From positions 1 to 64,000 of the forward strand of contig JACPNV010000059.1 in NCBI GenBank assembly GCA_016185305.1: a stretch of 64,000 nt of DNA, given 5' to 3'. The translations under genes were made by a program, and so were the position numbers. Of this stretch, positions 16,669 to 24,256 are shown in pieces. The notes below the pieces were generated by a model. The model was not told the DNA's origin. It was given only the letters and a program-made list of their open reading frames with translations, and did not search any database. This DNA comes from Actinomycetota bacterium (lineage in GTDB: Bacteria; Actinomycetota; Acidimicrobiia; Acidimicrobiales; Acidimicrobilacustridaceae). Each line of letters opens with the position of its first letter. Within the stretch, counting starts at the first letter, position 1.

Positions 16669-18092
16669 CGGCGCCCGACCGCCTCGCGAGCGGGGCCGCG
16701 ATCCGCGAAGGAAGCGCGGGAAGCTACCGGCTCGGTCACGTGATCGGCCGCGGTGGCACGTCGGTGGTCTGGCGCGCTGACCGTGTCGCCGACGGGGTCG
16801 CGGTCGCCGTGAAGGTCCCCCGTCGCTCGACCACCACGGCGATGGAAGGCATCCGCCGCGAGGCCACGCTCTTGGCCGGACTGCGCGATTGCCCCGGTGT
16901 GGTTCCGCTGCTCGACCTCATCGACGACGACGGCGGCTCCGCGCTCGTCCTCACGCTCGCGGCCGGCGGCAGCCTGGCCACGGTCCTCGAAGAGAACGGG
17001 CCGTGGTCAGGGCCCCACACCCGCCAGCTCCTGCACCGGCTCGCGGACACGCTTGCCCGCGTCCACCGGGGCGGGCTCGTCCATGGCGACATCAAGCCGG
17101 GCAACCTCTTGCTGCAAGGTGACGGCAAGATCTGGCTCACCGACTTCGACGGCGCACATCGCATCGATGGCGCCGGCGCGGAAGCTCCCCGGCTCCGCGC
17201 CGTCGGGACGCTCGGGTGCGCACCGCCCGAAGTGGTCCGCGGTGACGAGGCGACCCCCGCGGCCGACGTGTTCGGTTGGGGGGTCATCGGGCTCTGCTGC
17301 CTCACCGGCCAGGCACCGCACGCTGCGCTCCACGCCGGAGCCGACCCAAAGCGGCGTGCTCATCCCGACGATCGGTCGTTGATCGCTCTTCTCCGGCAGG
17401 CCATCGATCCCGACCCTCGGGGTCGGCCCGCCGACGGCGGCGAGCTGCTCGCGGCGCTGCGCCGCCCTCAGGCGCGTGATCGTTCCGACGAGTACGACCA
17501 CACACCTGAGGCTTCCGAAGCTGGTGCTCATGGCTGGAACGAGCCGACGATCGAGGTCGGGCCGCGGCCGGCCCGTGACGCGGCAGCAGGCCGGCGGCGC
17601 CCGTCCCGACTCGAGCGCGCCGCCCTCGTCGCCGGCGCCGCAGCCGTGTCCACGGGCCTGGTGCTGGCGCTCCGCGCCACGGAGACGACACTCGGCCGAA
17701 CGTGCGCGGCGTTGCCGGCGCCGTCTCCCGCCGTGACGGTGTTCGACGCCGACACCGACGGCGACGGCTGCGCCGAGCGGCTCACCTGGGATCCCGCGCA
17801 GGCAACGCTCAGCCGTCCCCTCGCGGGAGGTCCGACGCAACGGCTGTCGCTCGGCGTCCGGGGCGATCAGTTGCTGCTGGGCGACTGGGAGTGCCGCGGT
17901 GTCCTGACGCCGGCGACCTATCACCCCGCGGACGGGACGATCACCCGCTTCTCGGGATGGCCGGCATCGGCGGCTGACGAGGTGAACGGCATCGCCGATC
18001 CCCCGCAGGTAGCCAATGGCCGGGCCGTCGTTCGCCGGTCGGCGGCCAGCGACGGCCAGCCCGCGTGCGACAAGGTCGTGGTGCAGCGTTGA
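16665..18092 (+). CDS. Membrane Ser/Thr protein kinase with external Ca-loop-like domain
   Basis: A 475-residue bitopic kinase. The Gly loop is IGRGGTSVV (28-36), the ATP Lys is Lys50 (AVAVKVP), and the catalytic loop is VHGDIKPGN with Asp142 and Asn147. The metal-binding motif reads DFD (160-162) instead of DFG, and the APE-like segment is APPEV. A juxtamembrane region (270-315) is followed by one membrane helix (about 318-337). The outside part has a D-x-D-x-D-G loop (DADTDGDGCAERL, 361-373) like calcium-binding EF-hand/VCBS loops. Key catalytic residues are present, so it is probably active. It is coupled to the FHA-ATPase by a four-base overlap, and that FHA domain is the obvious reader of its product. 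Confidence 0.9.
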   Translation: MTAPDRLASGAAIREGSAGSYRLGHVIGRGGTSVVWRADRVADGVAVAVKVPRRSTTTAMEGIRREATLLAGLRDCPGVVPLLDLIDDDGGSALVLTLAAGGSLATVLEENGPWSGPHTRQLLHRLADTLARVHRGGLVHGDIKPGNLLLQGDGKIWLTDFDGAHRIDGAGAEAPRLRAVGTLGCAPPEVVRGDEATPAADVFGWGVIGLCCLTGQAPHAALHAGADPKRRAHPDDRSLIALLRQAIDPDPRGRPADGGELLAALRRPQARDRSDEYDHTPEASEAGAHGWNEPTIEVGPRPARDAAAGRRRPSRLERAALVAGAAAVSTGLVLALRATETTLGRTCAALPAPSPAVTVFDADTDGDGCAERLTWDPAQATLSRPLAGGPTQRLSLGVRGDQLLLGDWECRGVLTPATYHPADGTITRFSGWPASAADEVNGIADPPQVANGRAVVRRSAASDGQPACDKVVVQR

Positions 18093-18102
18093 GCCGTCGG
18101 CG

Positions 18103-19371
18103 CTACACGTCGAGGCGCATGAGGTCGTCGTAGGTCTCGCGCCGCACGACGATCCGCGCCTCCCCATCGCGCACGAACACCACCGCGGGCCGCGGCACCT
18201 TGTTGTAGTTGGAGCCCATCGAGTGGCCGTACGCACCGGTGACGGGAGTGCAGAGGATGTCACCCACGCGGATGTCCGCGGGCACGTGCCCGTCGCGCAC
18301 GAGCACGTCGCCCGATTCGCAGTGCTTGCCCACCACGGTGACGACGGTGGGCCGATCGGCTTCGACCTCGCGCGGCAAGAACGTCTCATAGCCGCTGCCG
18401 TAGAGGACCGGGCGGGGGTTGTCGCTCATGCCACCGTCGACCGACAGGTAGGTACGAATCCCTGGGATGTGCTTGATCGTGCCCACCGTGTAGAGGGTGA
18501 CGCCGGCCGCGGCGACGATCGAGCGACCGGGTTCGGCCACGATCCTCGCGGTCACCCCCGCCCGCTCGGCCGCGGCGCGCGTCGCCTTGGCCCACTCGGT
18601 CAAGGTCGGCGCCGCCTCACCCTCGATGTACGCGACACCAAGCCCGCCTCCGACAGACAGCTCGCGCGCGCCGGTTCCGTCGAGCAGCCTCGCCACCACG
18701 GTCACGGCACGGTCGAAGAACTCCTCGTCGAAGATCTGGCTGCCGATGTGCACGTGCAAGCCCCAGAAGTGAACACCTGTCGATGCCTGGGCCCGGCGGA
18801 TGGCTTCATCTGCCGCCCCCGTGTGCACACCGAAGCCGAACTTGGAATCGTCCTGTCCGGTCTGCACGTACTCGTGGGTATGGGCCTCTATGCCAGGCGT
18901 GATGCGCACGAGCGCCTTCGGAGCCTCGAGACCCTCGTCCACCAACTGCTCGAGCCGATCGAGCTCGTCGAACGAGTCGACGATCACCCGCGAGACGCCT
19001 TCCTCCATGGCGAGCCGCAGCTCAGCCACCGACTTGTTGTTGCCGTGCAGCACCAGTGCGCTGGCGGGAACCCCTGCCGCCCGGGCAACCGCGTACTCGC
19101 CGCCGGTCGACACGTCGAGCTTCATGCCCTCCTCGTGGGCGAGGCGAGCCATCGCCTTGCAGAGGAACGCCTTGGTGGCGTAGTCGACGCCCGATCCGAA
19201 GGCGGCAACGGCTTCGCGGCAGCGCTCGCGAAGCATCTCCTCGTCATACACGAACAACGGCGTGCCGTACTCCTCCGCCAGCTCGACGAGCTTGCAGCCG
19301 GCGATGAGCAACTGCCCGTCGTCGCCGACCGAGGCGTTGTCCGGAAGCAGCGGCAGAGGCAGGGAGGTCAT
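18103..19371 (-). CDS. lysA: Diaminopimelate decarboxylase
   Basis: PLP enzyme making lysine from meso-diaminopimelate, 422 residues. The PLP lysine lies in DYATKAFLCKAM; HIGSQ, the Gly-rich SVGGGLGVAY, EPGRSIV and the substrate motif CESGD are all present. The ATG at 19371 (MTSLPLPLLPDN) is preferred over an upstream in-frame start because the upstream residues overlap the repeat-bearing intergenic region. In most actinobacteria lysA is followed directly by hom, thrC and thrB; here 8.6 kb of type VII-like genes separate lysA from hom. Convergent with the kinase gene, 10 bases apart. Confidence 0.96.
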   Translation of the reverse strand: MTSLPLPLLPDNASVGDDGQLLIAGCKLVELAEEYGTPLFVYDEEMLRERCREAVAAFGSGVDYATKAFLCKAMARLAHEEGMKLDVSTGGEYAVARAAGVPASALVLHGNNKSVAELRLAMEEGVSRVIVDSFDELDRLEQLVDEGLEAPKALVRITPGIEAHTHEYVQTGQDDSKFGFGVHTGAADEAIRRAQASTGVHFWGLHVHIGSQIFDEEFFDRAVTVVARLLDGTGARELSVGGGLGVAYIEGEAAPTLTEWAKATRAAAERAGVTARIVAEPGRSIVAAAGVTLYTVGTIKHIPGIRTYLSVDGGMSDNPRPVLYGSGYETFLPREVEADRPTVVTVVGKHCESGDVLVRDGHVPADIRVGDILCTPVTGAYGHSMGSNYNKVPRPAVVFVRDGEARIVVRRETYDDLMRLDV

Positions 19372-19407
19372 GGCGATCAACCGTAAGGCGAGGACGGAAC
19401 TTCGCGA

Positions 19408-19429
19408 GCGCCCTCGGCGCGATTCGAAC
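19408..19429. repeat. Left 22-bp direct repeat, candidate att site
   Basis: Bases 19408-19429 are identical over 22 positions, in the same orientation, to 22109-22130, which is the 3' end of the tRNA-Arg gene (acceptor stem 3' half plus part of the T-arm). A further ten-base match to the tRNA 5' end occurs at 19492-19501. The repeat is what site-specific integration at a tRNA 3' end leaves behind; alternatively it is the remnant of a decayed tRNA copy. Confidence 0.75.
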
Positions 19430-20151
19430 ACTGCTTCAAGCTGCCTTCAAATCGTGACGACATGCTCGTCCCAGTCCGCAATCGTCCTCTTACGAGGGCG
19501 TTCGTCCGAAGCTAGCACTTTGCTTCTGATGCGGAGTCCGGCCTCGGCCGGGCTGGTCCGTGTGGTCTGTGACCACTTCGTGACCGACACGCGCCTGACG
19601 AGCGCTCGTTGACCAGCGTGTCCAACACCAACCATCACGTGCCTGCGGCACGTACGGACGAACCGCGATGATGCTCGCCGAAAGGGTCATCGACTACCTG
19701 GCGATCTTCGAGGGCCTCGCGAAACGGCGCGAACTCGGGGCCGTCGGTGCCGCGGTTTTGGAGCAAGCTCTCACGCTCCGGGACCTCCGACGCTTCTGAC
19801 TGTCCTGCGAGCTAGTCGGAGCCAGTCGGAGCTAGTCGAGTGTCTGATCGAACGCCAGGGCATCGATTCCGGGGAGATCCTCGGCCAACTGAGCGGTGAG
19901 GAGATCGACACCGTCAAGCGCGCGGTCTGGGGATCTCCCCTCGCCCACGAGTCCGGCGGCTGAACACGGGCCGCGCCCACCACCGCAGGAGCATGTAGGC
20001 GGGCCCCGCGCCTGCGGGGTCCACTGACCGTGATTCACGAGCGGTCAGTCCGGTAGGTCCGATGCAGCCCGGCAAGTTGCGCAAGCTTCCCTTGATGCGA
20101 ACCACTGGCGGCTCAGGGACGCGATCACCGTCGCCAGTACACTTCAACCCG
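19430..20151. other. 722-bp stretch without a convincing gene
   Basis: Left part of the putative island. One short plus-strand frame (19668-19799, 43 codons, MMLAERVIDYLAIF) looks mildly coding. A second one in another frame continues after its stop to 19963 (GEILGQLSGEEIDTVKRAVW, ending at a TGA). Together they read like a frameshifted remnant. Nearby AGTCGGAGC is repeated around 19813-19836. No recognisable family. Confidence 0.35.
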
Positions 20152-20334
20152 ATGACCCCCAAGCGCGTGTTCGGCCCCGGTGAGGCGACTGCGTACGTCG
20201 CGGGCGGCGGTCCCGCGACGGATGACGACGTATCGATCACCAACGACGGGCGGCGGCTCGACACGGCAGAAGCGGTGATCGAGTTCTTCGAAGAGCTGCG
20301 GCGGGAGCAGGCGACGGCCGAACAGGCGTCCTGA
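20152..20334 (+). CDS. Small acidic protein, candidate antitoxin partner
   Basis: A 60-residue acidic protein (MTPKRVFGPGEATAYVAGGG, then DDDVSITNDGRRLDTAEAV and a charged C-terminal helix IEFFEELRREQ). It ends 5 bases before a nucleotidyltransferase-like gene, so the two are almost certainly cotranscribed. Such small-gene/NTase pairs are commonly toxin-antitoxin modules; assigning it as antitoxin rests only on size, charge and position. The ATG at 20152 is preferred over an upstream GTG-type extension, which reads as non-coding. Confidence 0.55.
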   Translation: MTPKRVFGPGEATAYVAGGGPATDDDVSITNDGRRLDTAEAVIEFFEELRREQATAEQAS

Positions 20335-20339
20335 GCGCA

Positions 20340-20861
20340 GTGGCCGACCATCCCCCGCTCGACGTCGATCGCGCCGTCGAGGCGCTCGACCGGCGCGGCG
20401 TGCAATACCTCCTCGTCGGTGGCGTTGCCTGCCGGCTCCACGGAGCGGAGCGGCGCACCGAAGACATCGACGTGCTCCCCAAGGACGACGACAAGAACCT
20501 CGCGCGACTTGCAGCAGCTCTCAAGGATCTCGATGCGTTCCTCCGAGTCGGCGGCCTCAGCGATGACGAGGCTCGTGCGCTCCCGCTCGCTCTGGACGCA
20601 AAGGCGCTCCGAGGAATGGAGATCTCGACTTGGCGAACCAGCGCCGGCGATCTCGACGTGTTGAGAACACTTCGGGACTTGAAGGGCGGCCGGCTGGCCT
20701 ACGACGAGCTCGAGCCACGAGCCGTCAACATCGTGGTGAACACGATCGAGGTCAGGCTCGCCGGACTGGACGACATCATCGAGTCGAAACGATTCGCTGA
20801 TCGCGAGAAAGACCACGAAGCGCTGCCGGAGCTCGAGCAACTTCGACGCGATGAGCAGTAA
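20340..20861 (+). CDS. Nucleotidyltransferase-fold protein (DUF6036/AbiEii-like)
   Basis: A 173-residue minimal nucleotidyltransferase. The motif YLLVGGVACRLHG followed by RRTEDIDVLP gives the NTase Gly pair and the DxD metal site. It resembles the DUF6036 and AbiEii-type families, several of which are toxins that modify tRNA ends. Starts GTG at 20340, 5 bases after the small upstream gene. The C-terminal third is helical and charged (IIESKRFADREKDHEALPEL), the conserved region that in this family carries the third acidic residue. Located in the repeat-bounded island beside tRNA-Arg, fitting a mobile defence or addiction module. Confidence 0.75.
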   Translation: MADHPPLDVDRAVEALDRRGVQYLLVGGVACRLHGAERRTEDIDVLPKDDDKNLARLAAALKDLDAFLRVGGLSDDEARALPLALDAKALRGMEISTWRTSAGDLDVLRTLRDLKGGRLAYDELEPRAVNIVVNTIEVRLAGLDDIIESKRFADREKDHEALPELEQLRRDEQ

Positions 20862-20869
20862 CGACGCCG

Positions 20870-21395
20870 TAGTAACCGCCAGACCGCGGCGCTGGCGATC
20901 GTGCTGAGGGAAGGTGCGACCGTCTGGCGCCACGCATCTTCAACCTCGGCATCGAAGGTCTCGTCGATGGACCTGGTTTCGAACGCCTTCGCAAGCGTGC
21001 TGATCTCGCCCCGGAATCGCACGACCGGTGTCTTGATCTCGTCGCGCAGATCAAGGACCTCGTCGATGGGCAGGCGCGGGAAGGCCAGAAGGAACCCCAT
21101 CAGGCACCAGCCCCGACGCCTCCGCGTCGCGCATCGGGAACCCCGTCGTGCGCGCATCACCTCAAGCATGCGGTCGACGAACGCGGCGATGAGATCAGCG
21201 TTTCGACGTTGGCTGGCCAACGATGTCCACAAGCCGGAATGCATTCGCGTCAAGCGCGACGAACAACTCGTCGCCACCGGCGGTTACCCGATGGCCCAGT
21301 GGTCTGAAGGCTCGAGCGCAGGAGCGGGCCTCAGAGCTTCCGGCCGCTATATCTGGCCGACTGAGTGTCATCTGGCAACGGCAGGGCCGCCGCAC
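20870..21395 (-). pseudogene. Frameshifted remnant of an unrecognised gene
   Basis: Protein-like sequence on the minus strand is scattered over several frames. One frame carries GGDELFVALDANAFRLVDIV and stops near 21195. A second takes over at about 21202 with NADLIAAFVDRMLEVMRARR. A third is better coding near 21095-21140 (FPMRDAEASGLVPDG), and the second resumes with FPRLPIDEVLDLRDEIKTPV and ends around 20870. Two or three small indels would restore one reading frame. The C-terminal part recalls DUF6236-type proteins, a tentative link. Sequencing error is possible but less likely given several shifts. Confidence 0.5.
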
Positions 21396-21747
21396 CCGAC
21401 ATGAGGGGACGGTTCGGCACTCGCGGCTCGCGATCTCCGCTTGGCCCAGATCCTGGCCCCTCGCCCGACGAGGTCGGGTGGCGTGGAGTCAGCAGGAAGG
21501 TGTTTGGCTCGAACTCCCACAGCTCGCCTCGGTCCGTGCTGACCATTCGATCGAGGTCATCGAGCACGGCCTGCCGGTCATCATCAGGGAGGTACTTGAG
21601 CACGACGGACACCCGATGGCCAGCGGTGTAGTCCTTCACGACTACGAGCTCTTGCTCCGTGTCGCTGAGGTCGTACTCCGTGAGCACGAGTACAGCCCCG
21701 AAAGGATCTTCCAGACGGATCAAGCGCGATCGCGGCACGCCAGCCAT
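21331..21747 (-). CDS. Hypothetical protein in the island
   Basis: A 138-residue frame. The first about 90 residues look genuinely coding (EDPFGAVLVLTEYDLSDTE, VLKYLPDDDRQAVLDDLDRM), alternating beta-like and acidic helical stretches; the last about 45 are Pro/Ser/Gly/Arg-rich and may be out-of-frame tail. No motif recognised. It lies just upstream of the decayed gene and overlaps its presumed N-terminus, so it may also be damaged. No signal peptide or membrane segment. Confidence 0.45.
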   Translation of the reverse strand: MAGVPRSRLIRLEDPFGAVLVLTEYDLSDTEQELVVVKDYTAGHRVSVVLKYLPDDDRQAVLDDLDRMVSTDRGELWEFEPNTFLLTPRHPTSSGEGPGSGPSGDREPRVPNRPLMSGAAALPLPDDTQSARYSGRKL

Positions 21748-21769
21748 CGCTCAAACGGTAGAGCTCGGC

Positions 21770-22106
21770 TCGCAGCCGGTCGAGCCTTCGGTCGGCATAT
21801 CTTCGCCTTCCTGGTCGGCGGGCCGATTGCCGCCAGCGTCGTCACGCTTGGGGCCCAGATCGATTGCGAGCCGGCACCTGCGACGTCCCGGCGTGGCAGT
21901 TTGCGCTTGAGGTCGCCGTGATCCTCGCGGTGACCCACCTCGTCGTCGTCGGCTTCGCATGGTTGCTCGCTGGTCGTTCCGGCCCACTTGCCATGTCCAT
22001 GGTGCCGATCGGCCAGCCGAGTAGCCGGACGCCGAACGGCCGGTCGATTCTGCGGGCAGTGATCCTCCGACGGCCTTCCCACGCTCTTCCCAACCGCTAT
22101 TTCCGC
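21770..22106. other. Possible decayed membrane-protein gene next to tRNA-Arg
   Basis: No intact gene. On the plus strand two hydrophobic segments lie in different frames: FAFLVGGPIAASVVTLGAQ near 21810-21865 and EVAVILAVTHLVVVGFAWLL near 21911-21972. A single indel would join them into a two-helix membrane protein. No start or family could be assigned. Confidence 0.3.
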
Positions 22107-22181
22107 TGGCGCCCTCGGCGCGATTCGAACGCGCGCACACGGCTCCGGAGGCCGCTGCTCTATCCCCTGAGCTACGAGGGC
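22107..22181 (-). tRNA. tRNA-Arg (anticodon CCG)
   Basis: Complete cloverleaf on the minus strand, 75 nt. Acceptor stem GCCCTCG/CGAGGGC, D-arm GCTCAGGGGATAGAGC, anticodon stem GCGGC/GCCGT with loop CTCCGGA (anticodon CCG, reads CGG), T-arm GCGCG-TTCGAAT-CGCGC, discriminator G and encoded CCA. Its 3' end is duplicated at 19408-19429. Confidence 0.97.
22109..22130. repeat. Right 22-bp direct repeat inside tRNA-Arg, candidate att site
   Basis: The 3' end of tRNA-Arg (acceptor 3' half, T-stem and most of the T-loop), repeated exactly at 19408-19429. Position and orientation fit integration of a 2.7 kb element at the tRNA 3' end, with this copy reconstituting the functional tRNA. Confidence 0.75.
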
Positions 22182-22259
22182 GGAACGCACGAGCGTAGCG
22201 TCGCCGTCTGGTGGCGAGGAACTCCGTTGCCTCCGATCAGGGGTCAGATCACGCCCGTG

Positions 22260-24158
22260 TCAGAGCCGGGAATCTTCTCGCCGGACCTTGTCGAGATCGT
22301 TGCGGATGACGTGGATGACCGCGTTGATCAACGCCAGGTGGGTGAACGCCTGCGGGAAGTTGCCGAGGTGCCGGCCGCTGCGCGGGTCGATCTCTTCGGC
22401 ATAGAGGTGAAGCGGGCTGGCGAACGAGAGCAGCTTCTCGCAGAGCTGATGCGCTCGATCGTGCTCGCCGATCTCCGCGAAGGCGGACACCAGCCAGAAC
22501 GAGCAGATCGTGAAGCTGCCCTCCTCGCCGCTGAAGCCGTCGTCGGTATGGTCGACCCGGTAGCGCAGCACGAGCCCATCCTCGGTCAGCTCGTCCGCGA
22601 TCGCGAACACGGTGGCCCGGATGCGCGGGTCGTCCGGCGGCAGGAATCCGACGATCGGCATCAGGAGCAACGAGGCGTCGAGCGCGTCGGTGTCGTAGTG
22701 CTGGGTGAAGACGCCACGCCCGTCGATGCCGCGCTCGCAGATGTCGGCATGGATCTCGGCTGCGGCTTCTGCCCACTCGCTGGCAAGGTCGTACTCTTCG
22801 CGAAGCCGAGCGAGCCGCGCACCCCGATCAGCCGCCACCCAGCACATGAGCTTCGACGAGGTGAAGTGCTTCAGCTCGCCGCGCACCTCCCACATGCCGG
22901 CGTCGGGCTCGCGCCAGTACTTCAGGGCGCACTCGACCTGGCGCTTGAGGATCGGCCAGATGCGATCGTCGAGACGGTCGGTCGACTTGGTGTGGATGTA
23001 GACCGAGTCGAGCACCGCGCCCCAGACGTCGTGCTGGCGCTGCCCGTGCGCGGCGTTGCCGACGCGCACCGGCTTGGCCCCGCCGTAGCCGTGCAGATGA
23101 CCGAGCTCCTGCTCTTCGACGTTCGGCTCACCGTCGATGCCGTACATGATCTGCAACTCTTCATCTCGCTCCGCGATGTCAGCGATGAAGAAGAAGAAGT
23201 CGTCGGCCTCCCAATCGAAGCCGAGTGTGTAGAGGCCCCACAGCGCGAACGTCGAGTCGCGGATCCAAGTGAAGCGATAGTCGTAGTTGCGCTCTCCGCC
23301 CGGCGTCTCGGGCAACGATGTCGTGGGCGCGGCGACGAGGGCACCGGTCGGGCCGAACGTGAGCCCCTTCAACGTGAGCGCGCTGCGCTCGAGGTGGCTG
23401 CGCCAAGGGTGGTCGGGGAAGTCTCCCCGCGCCAGCCAGTGCTGCCAATGGTGCGCAGTCCAGACCAGTCGCTCGTACGCCTCGTCGTAGGTGAAGGGCG
23501 GGTCGTGCTCGCTCCACGACAGTGCGCAGAAGCGGAAGTCGCCTTCCTTCAGCAACGAGCGGGCGGCCGCGCGCTCGGCCTCGAACCCGAGACGCAGATC
23601 GGTCGTCAGGCGCAACTCGATGTCAATGCCATCGGCCGTGGCGATGCCCTGGTGATAGCCCTGGTCGGTGTAGCGCCAGCACGCGGGCACGCGCCCGTAG
23701 TCGAACATCGGCTCACAGTCGAGGATCACCTGCACCTCACCGTTCACGCAGCGGATGGTGCGCAGCAGGACATGATCGGCGTCGTAGTCGGTCGGCGCCC
23801 GCCGGTGGGTGTGCGACAGCTCACCCTCGTGGTGCCACGGTCCGACGAGGAGGACATCGCGGACGATGATCCAGCCCGTGGATGTGCCCCAACTCGTCTC
23901 GAGCACCATCGTGCCGGGGAGGTACCGGCGAGCCGCGGGCACCTGCACGTCCGCGGGGCCGAGTCGGAAGCCGCCGCCGTGACGATCGAGGATCGCCGCG
24001 AACACACTCGGCGAGTCCATCCTCGGCAGGCACAGCCACTCGACGTTGCCGCTTGGCGCAACCAACGCCATCGACTCGCAGTCCGACAGGAACGCGTAAT
24101 CGGCGATCGGCGGAAACGGCGAGTGCAACGGCAGGTCGTTGGGCCGCAACGACGTCAT
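22260..24158 (-). CDS. Glycoside hydrolase family 15 protein (trehalase/glucoamylase-like)
   Basis: A 632-residue cytoplasmic enzyme. An N-terminal beta-sandwich (about 1-240, opening PIADYAFLSDCESMALVAPSG) precedes the (alpha/alpha)6 catalytic barrel. Barrel landmarks are GERNYDYRFTWIRDSTFALW, HLHGYGGAKPVRVGN, EEGSFTICSFWLVSAF (probable catalytic Glu) and LGNFPQAFTHLALINA. Length and motifs match the actinobacterial GH15 trehalase group rather than secreted fungal-type glucoamylases; there is no signal peptide. Acts on alpha-glucosidic bonds; trehalose is the likely substrate by family. Followed on the same strand by an LCP gene after 98 bases. Confidence 0.9.
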   Translation of the reverse strand: MTSLRPNDLPLHSPFPPIADYAFLSDCESMALVAPSGNVEWLCLPRMDSPSVFAAILDRHGGGFRLGPADVQVPAARRYLPGTMVLETSWGTSTGWIIVRDVLLVGPWHHEGELSHTHRRAPTDYDADHVLLRTIRCVNGEVQVILDCEPMFDYGRVPACWRYTDQGYHQGIATADGIDIELRLTTDLRLGFEAERAAARSLLKEGDFRFCALSWSEHDPPFTYDEAYERLVWTAHHWQHWLARGDFPDHPWRSHLERSALTLKGLTFGPTGALVAAPTTSLPETPGGERNYDYRFTWIRDSTFALWGLYTLGFDWEADDFFFFIADIAERDEELQIMYGIDGEPNVEEQELGHLHGYGGAKPVRVGNAAHGQRQHDVWGAVLDSVYIHTKSTDRLDDRIWPILKRQVECALKYWREPDAGMWEVRGELKHFTSSKLMCWVAADRGARLARLREEYDLASEWAEAAAEIHADICERGIDGRGVFTQHYDTDALDASLLLMPIVGFLPPDDPRIRATVFAIADELTEDGLVLRYRVDHTDDGFSGEEGSFTICSFWLVSAFAEIGEHDRAHQLCEKLLSFASPLHLYAEEIDPRSGRHLGNFPQAFTHLALINAVIHVIRNDLDKVRREDSRL

Positions 24159-24256
24159 CGATCCACCGTGTCCGCTCGTGCCCTCATGCCCACGAGTGTT
24201 CCATGCGCGGACCGCTCAGGTTCGGAACCAGCGCCTCGCTCCGGCAGACCGATCGC

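Noticed and set aside
19408-19501. Functional second tRNA-Arg
   Set aside because: Acceptor and T-arm ends match, but there is no D-arm, anticodon arm or anticodon.
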